From the NCBI GenBank assembly GCA_964035795.1, contig OZ038322.1, positions 24,758,359 through 24,822,358 on the forward strand: a DNA stretch of 64,000 bases. Direction: 5' to 3'. How positions within the stretch are numbered: the stretch's first letter is position 1; every line of letters starts with the position of its first letter. The position numbers and the translations under genes are program-made. This document shows positions 46,051 through 59,800 of this stretch, one piece after another. The notes beneath the pieces are model-generated. The model did no database searches. It saw only the letters and a program-made list of their open reading frames with translations, and was not told the origin of the DNA. This DNA is from Pterobdella sp. o SKG-2022 (lineage: Eukaryota; Annelida; Clitellata; Hirudinida; Piscicolidae).

Positions 46051-48077
46051 ATGATGAAAACAGCAGAAAAGGATGATTCGATTACGTGTGGGGAGTGCAA
46101 GAAAATGTTCAACTTTCAACATTTGAAGGCCTTCATGCAGCACAAAATGACGAACTGTGTGGATGCCATAAAAAACAATGGCGCCAGTGGAGATAATGAC
46201 GATAAAAAACATTCGACATTATTGAATGTCGCCCAAACAGAAAATGGAGACCACGCTGAAAATGGATTGAAGACGGTTTATTTGAACGGGAATTCTGTAG
46301 AAACAGAAAGAAACATTACAAAACTGACAAATGATTTTTCTGAAAATTCTTCAATGTTAAATGATCACGGAAGTGATGAAGATGAAGAAGACGATGATGA
46401 AGATAGCACTCAAGAGGATGATCTTGAAGAAAGAAGTATGTTTTAATATTATTCTGAAACTTGATATCTGTAAGTCAAATCAGTTCGAAACAATCTTGTA
46501 ACAATTGTCATATTGGACTGATTTGAACTTTTAAATTAAAAGCAGTTATCAGCAATATGGCTTGATATATGCAAACAACAACTTCAGTGTATTTATAATT
46601 TCTATTTATTGCAGGTTACAGAAATCTCTTTTGCGCTTTATGCAATTTAGCCACTACTTCAGCGTGGCAATTATTGCAGCATCTTAAAAACAAGCATCGT
46701 CTGCAAATTTTCCAAATAAAACAAGTAAGTGATGAGAATAAAAACTTTGAAAGAGAAGAAACAAAAACAAATGATGCCCCAGCGAAAGACAATGAGGAAA
46801 TAGATGTGGAGGAAAATGGTGAAAGCTTAGATAACAATAAAGAAGAAAACGAATCGCATTATACTAAAGACGAAGCTCCCCATACGGGTCTGTATATAAA
46901 AGAAGAATCTACTAACGATGCATTGTTCGACTCGTATTCCTGGCAACTTCAGAGGCTAGCTTCATCTTATACCTCGCAAAAACAAAAACCATCATCAACC
47001 GGTAACAATGAAGATCGACCTTTCATTTGCCATTTCTGCAATTATAATTCATTAAACTATTTTGATTTACTTTTTCATTTTCAAAGCAAACATTTTTTCC
47101 CACCAAGTGCCTTTAATCAACAAAGTTTCAAGGACGCAAAAGTGCCTGATTACTTCACTTTTTCTGAGTATTTGAAAAACTATTTTAATAAAGAAATTTC
47201 TCACAAAAACCAAAAAAGTTCGCAAGACCTTCCTTTTAAAGCCACAGATCTCACAAAAAAACATCCAGGAAACAAAGTAAAACAAGAAATGAGCTGTGAA
47301 AACATTTTCAAAATGGATGACTCAGTTTTTAAAAGTAGTCATCTCAATAATTACTATAACAAAAACTACAACAATATTCACGAAAATCTCAAAAAGAAAC
47401 CTCTAGGCAACCAAGCCACCCACCCAGTCGAGAGTGCCTCCAAAGCGCTCCACTCGAGTACTTCATCCAAATCATTCCCCTTTGGCAATCTTGAAATTCC
47501 TTTGTGGGACTTTCATAACCAATTAAATTCTAGTTTTGTATTTCCTTTCATGCCTTTTCCGTTCAGCTTTTCTTCTCACCATAACGTGCCTAAAAACAAA
47601 GAGTCTTACAATATGTTTCCTACAAATATTCTCGCTTTGAATCCTAAGACTTTCCCGCTTCAAAAAAATAACACTTATGAAAACATACATTCACAAACAA
47701 ATTTACCAGCTTCTAATAGCTCACTATCACTAGCAGCTCAAGCTTCTAACAAAATTCGTTTCCCTCGGAAAAGGAATGACATGTGTGAGTTTTGCGGAAA
47801 AGTTTTCAAAAACTGCAGCAACCTCACTGTACATCGCAGATCGCATACAGGAGAAAAGCCGTACAAATGTCGTTTGTGTCCTTACGCATGCGCTCAGTCG
47901 AGCAAACTCACCAGACACATGAAAACTCATCGGAGAGGAGGGAAAGAAGGCTTCCAATGTAGATATTGTCTCATTCCCTTCTCTCTGCCGTCAACTTTAG
48001 AGAAGCATGTGAGAAAGTGTCAAAGACGACTTTGTAAGGATCCATACACTCTCAACCTTGCTTCTCTGCCAGTGTAA
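46051..48077 (+). CDS. BCL11: BCL11-like C2H2 zinc-finger transcription factor
   Basis: Two exons, 46051-46435 and 46615-48077, close in phase and give 615 residues. An N-terminal C2HC finger, [20 protein letters not shown] then C, matches the first finger of BCL11/CTIP proteins. It is followed by an acidic stretch ([16 protein letters not shown]). Exon 2 opens with [22 protein letters not shown], the BCL11 'SAW' finger, then one isolated finger ([22 protein letters not shown]). The C-terminal triple is the strongest evidence: [49 protein letters not shown], then [21 protein letters not shown]. The last finger ends in Cys rather than His. Family members are sequence-specific regulators in neural and blood-cell development that recruit chromatin repressors. 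The vertebrate middle finger pair appears replaced by a single finger. Confidence 0.93.
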
Positions 48078-49867
48078 CAGTCACTGTATCGTCTTTATTT
48101 AGGTAGTCTATTTAGTATTATGCTTTTGATGAGGCTCTAAAAAGTTTGGAACTGTTTTTGAGCTGTTATTCAGTTAGTGTTTATGTTCTCAATTTTTGTG
48201 AAGCCTTACTTGGGTAGAGAATTTCGTACATGAGAAAATATTATTCGACTTTTAAAAGTATATTGAAATTCATTAATTTCCTAAAATTCCTTTGAACTAT
48301 CAAAAATTTTCATACCAAATTACCTAATCTTCACTCATTTGTTTTAGTTTTTTATCAACTTAAATCTTCAAAATCCCAACACAAAACTATTGGAAAAGTA
48401 TTCAAAAAATTTTTTCTCATATTTTTTCAAATGAATAAAGATCCTCCAGTAAAAAACTATTATGATTATGCCCAAACATGTCATACGCTGACCTTAGCTT
48501 AGATGTCGGATTGAATTTTAGATTATGAATTTATATCGGATCATTTATTTATTATGCCAACATAGGGACAATTTATCTCAATTTCACAAAAAATATCCTT
48601 GTATCAGCTTTCAGCACAACGATAATATTCCTCGCAAAAATTTAATCTATTCCTAGACTAATCAGACCATATAACACGTGACTCGAAATATTTAAATAAT
48701 TGTGATAAGTATTTAATGTTTAATAAGCCTTTTAGATATGAAGCTGTGAAGATAGAGCTGTTTTAAAGGTATGATCGTGGTATGCCAAACTGTCTTCAAA
48801 GTTCATAGCTTGAACTTGAAGCAAACAAATGTGACCCCTACCTAGACACGTTATGATTCGATCAAGAGAACAAATGACACGTACTCAAACACCTATTCAT
48901 ATAAAACTCACAAATATTTCAAAAGCTCTCAAATGATTCTTAACTAATATAGACTTCAAACATAATATTTTGATCAAAAAATATTCAAAATATATTCAGT
49001 TAAGAGCTTAAAACTGTTAAAACTTGCTATCACACATGCATTTGTACGTGCTTGAAGACACGTGCTAAAGAATTACTCAAGTGCTGCGGTTAATAAACCT
49101 TTGCCTCGAAATTCCACTTTATCGCGTGAGTAGTTGAAGAATTATTTCTTCATTGAGACTTGCTTTCATTAGGGTTGCAACACATTCTTCTCCCATTAAT
49201 TCAAGTTGTTTGCAGCTGATGCATGGCTTGTAGTTCAGTGAGTTAAAACCATTTAGAGTTTTGGCTGAGTGTTTAAAACTTTTATAAAAGAACTGCAAAA
49301 AATTTGAAGACAACAGGTAATTGCGGTATTTATTCAGGTTTAGGAAGATTATTGTATTATGCATAAAGTTCCATAACATTCAAAAATTTTTCTCGTTTTA
49401 AATTCAAGGTCCAAACTAGTGTGAAAACTTGCAACTCGAAGAACTATTTTAGAAAAAATGTACAGGTGAGATGGATAATTAAAGAGAGCCATAAAACTTG
49501 GAGTCTTTGAATGCATCCTTCAAGATCTAGTCCAACAATTTTCTAAGAAAATAATTAAGTTCCACATTTGAAATTTTTGATATTTTTCCATTATTTGATG
49601 AGGATGGTGATGTTTTGAAATTTTCATAAACTTTGTTTTATTGAAATTATTCAAAAAATACAAGCGATTTTTTGAAATTGTTTCTATTCCTAATAAAACA
49701 ACTAAATGCTATTTTTTTTGATGCAGCTTCTGTGTAATGGTTGGAAAGGTCCAATAGAACTTCGTGTTCTTTTAACAATGTTTTTGTAATGCTAAAAATT
49801 TTTAAAAATATTCATTTGTTTGATAACTTATACAAAGAATATCTCAACTCAAAAAACTGATATTTAC
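48078..49867. other. 3' flank of BCL11-like gene and intergenic DNA
   Basis: It probably begins with the BCL11-like 3' UTR. A minus-strand 86-codon frame at 49119-49379 has no support. No repeat or RNA gene is seen. Confidence 0.5.
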
Positions 49868-50043
49868 TGAATGTAATGCGGTATTTATAAAGCCCTTTTC
49901 CTTATAGATCAAAGCGTTTGTTACAAATTTAATGTAGCGAAAACACACTGTGAAACAGGTGCTAATATTCGGCTCACGCGGGATCGAACCCGATAACTTT
50001 TAGATAATTAGTCTAATGCTCAACCATTGAGCTATAGGGGCCT
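49868..50043 (-). mobile_element. tRNA-derived SINE, second copy
   Basis: This is the reverse complement of the element at 21914-22105 over its whole length: GCCCCTATAGCTCAATGGTT, CGGGTTCGATCCCGCGTGAG, CAGTGTGTTTTCGCTACAT and the tail TTTATAAATACCGCATTACA. The A- and B-boxes are intact. Divergence is modest, mainly in CAAACGCTTTGATCTATAAGG. Confidence 0.85.
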
Positions 50044-51071
50044 GAAGGATAGAAAATCCCTGCTCACAAGCTCCTTCTTGTTTGAAAAAAATTAATGTTT
50101 CGACTTCTACCAAACTCAATTATTGTTTTCCACTAGAAATATTTTTAAAGCTTTTACTGGTTAGAAGTATGCTTTTGCATCACTACCTTTCGTAATTTTG
50201 TATATTTACAAAACGAAATTTTAAGTTTTTGATTTAGTGACGAACTTTAAGTTTTGGAAATCTTTGTTCTAATGAAGTGCATGAACCAAGCTTCTTAGTT
50301 TTTATATAAAACCTGAAAGTGCGTTGATAAAAACACGAGGTCATTATAAATTGCTCCACACCAACGTCACTATAGACCTTTAAGTTTAAAACTCTTCCTG
50401 TAACATACGTTTACAGAAATATTATGAATGCTTTGTTATCAGCTCTAATGCAACTCCAACCTCCGCATTCTTCTCCCTGCCTTACCACGTGTCACCTTCA
50501 CATACGCACCTTTCTGACGTCATTCTTTAGCAGCTAAGCTGCTACATTTGATGTTTATCAATAAAATAATGGTTAAAACTGCAGCAACAAGAACTGTGTT
50601 TTTGAATCTTGGGTGAATTTTTTGATTTTGAGTGGGTGAAATGACCGTGGAGGGTGGATGCTTGTGTAGCTTTGTAGAAAATATTATTTATATTCCTTTA
50701 ATAATATCTCACCTCGGTACATGATTTTGAAATAATTACTAAAAACTAAGCGTTTTAATTGAGAGAATGATGAGAACCTGAGAAACTAGTTCTTGGAAAA
50801 TAACTCTAATTGAAAGAATATATTTTTATCCCATTTAATTATTCATAAAATTCCCATTGTCACAATCAAAAAGGAAGTAAGAAAAATGTCTAAAGATGAC
50901 AACCAAAAATCTTTATGACGTCATGAACAAAACAAAGTTCAGTGGTGTTACATTCCAGCCAATCAGAAGAGGCAACGGAGGTCTCAAAAGTGAGCCCGAT
51001 CATTAATTCATGCATATTTCCTTGACTTTGAATGACGGGTGGCTTGTGTTGCAATAAATATGCTCAAATTA
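50044..51071. other. Intergenic with CRE and CCAAT motifs
   Basis: Perfect TGACGTCA palindromes lie at 50515-50522 and 50916-50923, and a CCAATCAG box lies at 50959-50966. No coding sequence is recognised. Confidence 0.45.
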
Positions 51072-51353
<282 letters not shown>

Positions 51354-51529
51354 ATAAATTTATTTTTAATTACATTTCTCAGTAGCGAAAACTTCCATGA
51401 TTTCATGAGATATTTCTATCAAATTAATTATAATTAATTTGCAACATTTTTCTTAAAATAATTATTTAAATATAAAAAAATCTTAACAATCGCTCAAAAG
51501 TTGTGATCTTATGAAATCCAAGCTTTCTC

Positions 51530-51592
51530 ATTGGTTAATATTGAATGCGGAGTCGAGTGGGCGGGTCTCATTTAAAGTCATATATTATAAAA
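51530..51592 (+). promoter_or_regulatory. CCAAT / GC-box / TATA promoter-like cluster
   Basis: In order on the plus strand: an inverted CCAAT (ATTGGTTAAT, from 51530), a GC/KLF box (GTGGGCGGG, 51557-51565) and a TATA-like ATATTATAAAA (about 51581-51591). A start near 51610-51620 would be expected. A third perfect CRE (TGACGTCA) lies at 51802-51809. I find no convincing gene just downstream. The nearest is the SCO-spondin-like gene at 53804, which has its own TATA. Confidence 0.35.
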
Positions 51593-52310
51593 TTTTCTTC
51601 TCTACGAAATCTTAGTTTTGCATTCATGCAACGATCAAACGAATCTTACGACGCAACCTTTCTGAGCTTCACAACGGCTTAATGAGCTTGCAGACTTGGG
51701 TGCTTCTAATTACCGAAAGCTCGTGTGCTTGCTTAAATCTCTTTCTTTTGAAAAGATTTCTCGCAGCGTCTTTGTTTTTTTGTCGTCCTTTGATATCACA
51801 GTGACGTCAGACGAGGGTTGTGCAGCTGTGATGAGTCATACGTTGCTAATAGGGTGATCCATAGTAGTATTGAGATTTTGAATTCGTATTTATATAATAG
51901 CATCTACAAATTTTATCAAGTAGGAAATAAAATATTTTTCCATTTTTAGTTCAATTGGATTCTTATTGGTCACCACAGACTAACATTTATCAGAAATGCC
52001 AGCAAAATCTCAAGACCTCCTTTGAAGAGTCAAGAAATTCTGTGGAATTCAGTGTCAGAACCTTTGCGCCTGCTTGTGTCAGGACGGATGGTGGTAGTAG
52101 TGATCCGCTTGGAATTTCCATATCTGTGTTCAGCATTTAAAACGTTGAAAGTTTCATTTTGATGATCTATGTTTCTCAATGTTGTCTTTCAACTTTGCCT
52201 TGGCTTAAATATTTATATCACAACATCAAGTCTACATTTTCGATAAGGTTATCTCGAAATATTTAGCCTTTATTTCTAATATTTATTCACATTTAATTTA
52301 ATTAAATATA
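51593..52310. other. Possible orphan transcript or exon region
   Basis: Downstream of the promoter-like cluster. An open stretch at about 51951-52140 after a TTTTTAG acceptor encodes around 60 residues (DSYWSPQTNIYQKCQQNLKT...), but I could not join it in phase to the next gene. It remains unassigned. Confidence 0.3.
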
Positions 52311-53228
52311 ATAAATTATGAAATATATTAAATTATGAAATATATTAAATTATGAAATATATTAAATTATGAAATATATTAAATTATGAAATATATTAAA
52401 TTATGAAATATATTAAATTATGAAATATATTAAATTATGAAATATATTAAATTATGAAATATATTAAATTATGAAATATATTAAATTATGAAATATATTA
52501 AATTATGAAATATATTAAATTATGAAATATATTAAATTATGAAATATATTAAATTATGAAATATATTAAATTATGAAATATATTAAATTATGAAATATAT
52601 TAAATTATGAAATATATTAAATTATGAAATATATTAAATTATGAAATATATTAAATTATGAAATATATTAAATTATGAAATATATTAAATTATGAAATAT
52701 ATTAAATTATGAAATATATTAAATTATGAAATATATTAAATTATGAAATATATTAAATTATGAAATATATTAAATTATGAAATATATTAAATTATGAAAT
52801 ATATTAAATTATGAAATATATTGAATTATGAAATATATTAAATTATGAAATATATTAAATTATGAAATATATTAAATTATGAAATATATTAAATTATGAA
52901 ATATATTAAATTATGAAATATATTAAATTATGAAATATATTAAATTATGAAATATATTAAATTATGAAATATATTAAATTATGAAATATATTAAATTATG
53001 AAATATATTAAATTATGAAATATATTGAATTATGAAATATATTAAATTATGAAATATATTAAATTATGAAATATATTAAATTATGAAATATATTAAATTA
53101 TGAAATATATTAAATTATGAAATATATTAAATTATAAAATATATTAAATTATGAAATATATTAAATTATGAAATATATTGAATTATGAAATGTATTAAAT
53201 TATGAAGTATATTTAATTATGAAAGATA
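52311..53228. repeat. 17-bp satellite-like array, about 54 copies
   Basis: The unit AAATTATGAAATATATT runs uninterrupted for about 920 bp. There are only a handful of variants (TTGAATTATG three times, TATAAAATA once) until the degraded right end at 53180-53228. Such homogeneity implies recent amplification or ongoing homogenisation. Confidence 0.97.
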
Positions 53229-53803
53229 TTTTATTTGTAGCTCCTAATATTTGTAAAAATTTAAATTATTCAGCAAAGGTTGGTTTGGGGTTGGATTGAT
53301 TATTTGATATGAAATATGAGACAGTGTGCCTTTTTGAAGCTCTGATGTCTATTAGTCACGAACATGCGATCTCAAAGTAAAATTGTTCGCATTTGAAATT
53401 CAAAAAAAATTTTTTTTTGGTTTCTTATCAATAAAATTGAATTTGAATTTATGATTCTTGGCATGAATTCGAAGTTGCATGTTTAAAGCACTAAGGAAAG
53501 TATCAATTACGCACGGGCTCGAATGCTTCGGTGAGATTATAGACTTTCGTTAAATCAAATAATGCTACCATTTCAAACTTTTCCGATATTCATGTCTCGG
53601 GTGATAAGTCAAAAACTCTAACGACTTTTGAATCTTTATTCTCATTGATTTCAAATTTATGCCTTTCTCAGTTTTACTCGCCCAGTTTCTATATAAATGC
53701 ATTTCAAGCCAGAATCTCCACCCGTCATCTTTGAGTGAAAATTTTTCTATGTTACATTTTATAGCTATTGAATGACTTCAACATTTTGAAGGGTCCTCAA
53801 AGC
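53229..53803. promoter_or_regulatory. Promoter region of the SCO-spondin-like gene
   Basis: A TATATAAA box at 53690-53697 precedes the start codon by about 107 bp, leaving room for a start site near 53720 and a short 5' UTR. The 17-bp array ends about 460 bp upstream of the box. No CCAAT box is evident next to the TATA. Confidence 0.55.
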
Positions 53804-56800
53804 ATGGTTCTCAAAATTTTGATTTACTTTGCTTTAACTTTGGCCTTAAAACCCTCTTTTTCTGTCCTTCTCAACCCTGACAGACAGTCGGTTCATTTGC
53901 ATTTACCTTGATAGTTGTTTATGCTACTCATAATTTTTCGAAAACATTTTTATAAGATAATTATATTTTCAACCATGTTCCGTGTGATTTTAATGGCATG
54001 AAAACCATATAAAATTTCAGAATGTCAAATGTGGCATTATCTCTTCATTTTTCTCACTAAGCTTTCAGTTATGCATATTTATTTAAATGGTAAGTCAAAA
54101 CTATAGAAGCAGTTTCTTTCAATATACTGAAAAACGTGGAATATTTTATGGTCTAACTAAAAACTAGAAAATATGAATATTAATATTATCTGTTAAGAGA
54201 AGTTAAAAAACAACAATAGATGTTACACCCAATATGTGAATTTAATAAAAAACAACAAACGGTTGTTCAATAATTATATTTAAAAACTACATTCAGCGCA
54301 TCCTACTTCTGCCACGAAGAAGTGCCCCAGAGACTTGAAGAGGAGGATGACTGTGGCAACCACAAGCATTGGTTCGATAAGGGATATGTCTTCGAAGATG
54401 AAATAAAGCCAAAGTTGTGCTTATACGTCAAGTTAGCTTGATTTGAATTTTCAGTCCTTTACACTGAATTTCAGAAGTTGAATTTTAAGTGCATAATTTC
54501 ATGAAGAAATGCTCAAAATTTTAACTTTTTAATATAAAACTTATTCGAAAAATGAAAATAAACTCAATAAGAGACACATTAGTGAGGCTCGAGAAATGCT
54601 GTGATGGCTGGCAAGGACATGAGTGCAACGAACGTAAGCTGCTTGCTAATCCGCAACAATTATGATTTCTGATGAAACAAATTTTTTTAATAGTTTCAAT
54701 AGTATTGAAGCTTGAGTTATAAAATTGAACAGCTGTGTGCACCAAGCAATGCCAAAATGGGGGGTTTTGCGAGTTCCCTGAGGAATGCAACTGCATAGAA
54801 ACCGCCTTCTGTGGTAGCCATTGTCAATATAACTCCCACGACCACGGTATACTGCAAAATTATCAAGTTTCCACTCATGATTTTCTTATTGAGTTGATTT
54901 TATTTTTATGAATACGTTTTGTAATGTTGTTAAAATTTGACTAAAACTTGTTTTTATTAAATATCTCATTCGATGCTTTGCTATTGTATCTTATCAAAAC
55001 TTTAGCTTACCAAAACTGAATTCAAAAACACTTTTAATTCAAAATCTTCAACAGTTATTAAATGAATTCATTTTAATTGGCCAAGATTAATCTCAAATGA
55101 TGTGAATTACCAATACCTAACATCGAATCTCCAATGACATATTATCGAGTGCTCAACCAGACATAACGGGTTGCAGGAGAGTTGGGTGTGTGTCACCACG
55201 ATGAGTTTTGCATTTCCTCATTTCCAAACAACTCCTCAGAGCTCATGACTGCAGATGAATGCTGTTTTTTGAGAGGTTCAAAGCATATAACCACTCTTTG
55301 TTATGATGTTCATTTATATCTTTTGATTTTCGTCTAAACATAGTCACAGCTTACACTAAATATAAAACTTCTTATAAAGTATTATTTGATAAACGCTAAT
55401 GCAAAAACTAGTCTACAATTTTTGGCTTTTTATAAGTTTCTCATATGAAATTTTAAAATCCGCCAGAGCTTTTAATGATTTTTCTTATAAGTTACTAACA
55501 GACACTATAATGTGGATTTGAATAGGTGGAAATCCGAAAAAAAACACGATGAAACACGTTTCAAATAACACATTCTCACAAAAATATAATACACTCTCAT
55601 AGGTAGCGGCTCATTCAGAACTTGCAAGGGTCACTCGTGCATCTCATGCAAGAACATTCAGCTACCAAACACATCATTTGAGCCTCCTTACAAGGGTGAA
55701 TATTTGTGTTTGACATACAAAATATGAAATGGAAACTAAAAAGTTAATGCTATTTAATATATGTGAATAAATTCAACGTTTAAAGTTTGTTCGCCAGTTG
55801 CTTTTAATTGGTTAAAATGATGCCACAGAGCTTGTGAGTGCCAAGGTGTATTGTTCTGGCTCAGGAAATGATTATCTTCTCACTTTTGATGGTCTTGAAT
55901 ACTACCAAAAAGTAGCTTTTAGATTTTTGCATGCTTCATTTCAATAGAAAATTTTATTTCAACACAATTTGAAGTTTGCGACTTAAGGAGAGAGATAAAT
56001 TCAAAATTTCGTGAAGTTTCTTATCCTTATTAGTAACCCAAAAAGCCATGTGTGTACAACTTATTTAAAACATATAAATAATTGACTTTAAAAATCTTCT
56101 AGTTTTGATTGCATGCAGTGATTCAACTCTTCACAGGCTTGTTGTGAGCAAGTGCTGTTCAAGGACGAGAGTCGACTTGTGAGTATGAGAGCCATTGATT
56201 GTGACCGGTTCCCCTACCATAAGGTGGTTTTTATTGTTTCAAGTTTGATAATGGATTTGATAGTAATATGAGATTTAGAACAACTGTGGTATTACTATGA
56301 GTGTTTTTACAAACTTCCACTTCAAATCAGTGTTGTTCTGTAATGTAATTTATATAACAGATATTTTCACCGCGTCATTCATACCATATAACTCTTTATA
56401 CAAGTTTGGAATTTCAATTTCATGACAAATAAACTTTATAAAATACGTTTCTGGAAACAGGAGTTCATGTTTCGAGCAGACTTGGAGCACACCGTGAAGG
56501 GAAGGGTTGATACTGTCATGCTTAACGACCAGGAGATCAATATTGGACTCAAGGGATATGTTGCTGGAGGTTCGATGCACTTTTAAACTTTTTCTAGCTA
56601 ATTTTTTTCTAATTTATAATTTTATCATGTGATTAGAGATTTTGAGTGTCAACCAGAGACTAAAAAGTGCCCCAAAAATTATTTACAGCTTTGAAGATAA
56701 CAAGGTTTGGGGAATACATCTTGGTGAAATATGGCACCTTGACTCTGGGATGGAACAGATATGGACTCTGGTTCATTCAATTGGAAGAGTTCAAGGAGGT

Positions 56801-59800
56801 CATTGACAGCACACGGATTTCCGGAATGTGTGGGAACTTCGACAACTGTGCTACAAGTTAATTTTTCATTGTTTTTTCTTTTACTGTAATATTTATTTTT
56901 GTCATTTCCTCAATTGACATAAATAGTTCAAATAGCTTAATTTCTATTTTTTAACGAAAATTTAATTTTTGCAGATGATTTGAGGGTTCAAGGCAAGAAT
57001 CTAACAGTCAAGGAATTTGTTGATAGATGGAGTTTGAACAGCCAGGTGAGCTCTGTCGTAACGACTTTATTCGATTCATTAAAGAAATATCTTAAATAAT
57101 ATTGTATTTAATTGGTGGATGAGATTATGAAATCATTTGAATGATTGAAGGAATGTGCCACAAGAGGTGAATATGAGGACGAGTGTGGTAATGATAAACT
57201 TTTGAAGTTGCATGCCATTCAAAAATGCCTAGTCATCAAAACTTACCCTTTCTCTAAATGCCATAAAAAAGTGAGTTAATGAAATATAAATGCAGTTATA
57301 TGCAAAATAAGTTAATTACTATAGAGTGGACGAACAAAATGAACTTGACCTTCAACCCATCAAACAGATCAAAGTTAAGACTTTTTATGCCAGATGTATA
57401 AACGAGCTTTGCAAGACGTTGAACTCAGGCAACGACCTAGAGTCACAAGTTTCTGAAGATATTCTGTGTAGAATCCTCTCCGAGTATGGTTCCGAATGTA
57501 CAGCCCAAAGTGTTTATTTCGATTGGAGAAATCCTTCTTTATGCCGTTAGTGCTATCACAGCTCAAACTTTAATTAATTCAAACAATACGAAAAGTAACT
57601 CAAAATGAATTGATTTTATGTAAACAATTGTAGAATAAAATTATAAAAGCATATACGATAACACATCACCAGCAAGAGAATGCGCTTCTGCCAAAATGAG
57701 ATATACAGAATCTGCTTCGAGCTGCTCTCCGTCCTGCAGTAAGATGGAATTTGCCTCTTGTGCTGGCTCAGTCAGGTGCATTCAATGGACGTTTTATATA
57801 ATTAATTTGAAACGAAAAAAATAATTCAAAGCTAACTCAAGCTATTGTTATAAATGAAGTTGGCATTTTTGAAGTATTATATACAAAAAAATAGATATAC
57901 TAAACTGAAAATTTTACCATACCGCAATTCAAATTCGAACTAATTAATAATACCACTCGATAAATTGATTAAATTAATTTTTAAATGGTATAGATTCGCT
58001 GGTTGTAAATGCTTGCCTGGCATGTTGATGGAAGATAATGAATGTTATCTACCCAAAGAGTGCCCCTGCAAGCACAAAGAAAAGACATACAAGGCTGGAG
58101 AAACGATATATCAAGACTGCAACCAATGGTTTGAAAAAGTCCTATGCTTTTAAAATAAGTTTTGAAGAGTTAATTGTTTTTTTATCAGGCCTATCAATAA
58201 TGTAAAAAACATTTTTAGTTGAATGTGAGAATCAATTTTAAATTTCTCATCAAAAAGTGTGTGTTCGTATGGTTCATGGATTTGTGACAAAGAAGAATGT
58301 CCCAAAACCTGCTCCATTTTTGGACTTTCTCATATCCACACCTTTGACTCTTTCTTCTACTCTCTGACTGTTCCTGAATGTGACTACACTTTGGTTGAGG
58401 TGACAAAATCAAATTATTTTGATTTTTTGGATAATAAACTATACTATTGAAGAACTTTTCAATAAAACATATTCTTTTGTTACAGACACGTGGGGAACAC
58501 CTCAACGGAGCTCCTCACCTTAAAATCACAGTGCGAACAAGCCAAGTGACCACCGATACAAATTCTTCTTATACCATTCCGGTTCAAGTGACTGCAACTA
58601 TATTGGGAAGAGAAAAAACTGTAGGAGTGTTAGATTTCAGATCCACTTACGTAACTATGAGAATTGATAACATTGATGTGAACATGGCAGCTTCAAATAA
58701 CCTACCTTTGAAATTAAAACAAAACGTTGAAGCCTACATCAGTGCTGAGGGAGTGGCAGTATTTCAAGGAGAAGAGTTTCAAATCAGAGTTGCCCCAGGT
58801 GGCACTGTCATAGTCAAACTTTCTACTAAGTATTTCTCCAAGGTTATTATTTCACAAAACTCCATTTGCTTTAGATAAGCTTATGAAGGTGAAAAATGAC
58901 CATTTGAAACATTTTCTTACAAGATTAATGGCCTTTGCGGCAATTGGAACCACATGCTGGACGATGAACTCACTTCCAAAACAGGCATTATTGAGACTTC
59001 AGTCAACTTTGCATTATCATTCAGCAGTTGTTCTCAACAAATGTTTGCTAAAAATATCATCCTTATAGACCCTTGCAGAGAAGCTTACGGGGTTTGCCAC
59101 AAACAAAATTTTGAATAATTTTCCACCAATCAGTATTGATAACATTCCGTTATATAACTTTCGAAACGATTTTAAACCTAGTTCATAGAATCTCGAATTT
59201 ATTAATCTCATCCCACATCAGAGCACCACCAAGAGTCGCAGTCAAGAAAAATGTGAGTACCTGAATAGGCAAGAAATACTTGGCAGTGAATGTGTCAACG
59301 CCGGTCATACTGTTGACTTCTATGGCTCTTGTGTGAAAGATTTTTGTGTCAGCTCTGATTCAACTTACGTCACTCCTTTGATGCCAAAAATTGAATTTCT
59401 TTGTTACTATCTCACTACAAAAGCTGTACATTGCGAAGAATTACTGATTCAAACTAATTTAAAAAACCACCATGAAACACTTAAGAAAATATGCCGTGAG
59501 TGTCTTGAATGGTATTTGCCATCGAAATATAAATATATATTTTAAATTAACATCAACACATATTTTATTTAAGCACAGCAAAGCGTATACAGTTGCCCCT
59601 TCAAAGGATCAGTTTATACTCCGTGTGCTCCTTTCATTCGCACTTGCAAACAACTCGGCTCAACAGCTTTTCAAAATTTTCAAAAATTTGGGACCACCTG
59701 CTTACCTGGTTGTGCTTGTTTTGATGGTTATTATCTGGATGAACACTCACGTGAATGTGTGAAGGTTGAAGATTGTTCTTGTTACGATTTTGACTCAGGG

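Noticed and set aside
51951..52140. 5' exon of the SCO-spondin-like gene
   Set aside because: The following EMI exon needs a phase-2 donor and none was found here. The signal-peptide exon at 53804-53886 supplies the right phase.
52311..53228. CRISPR-like array
   Set aside because: Continuous 17-bp tandem repeat without spacers in a eukaryotic genome.
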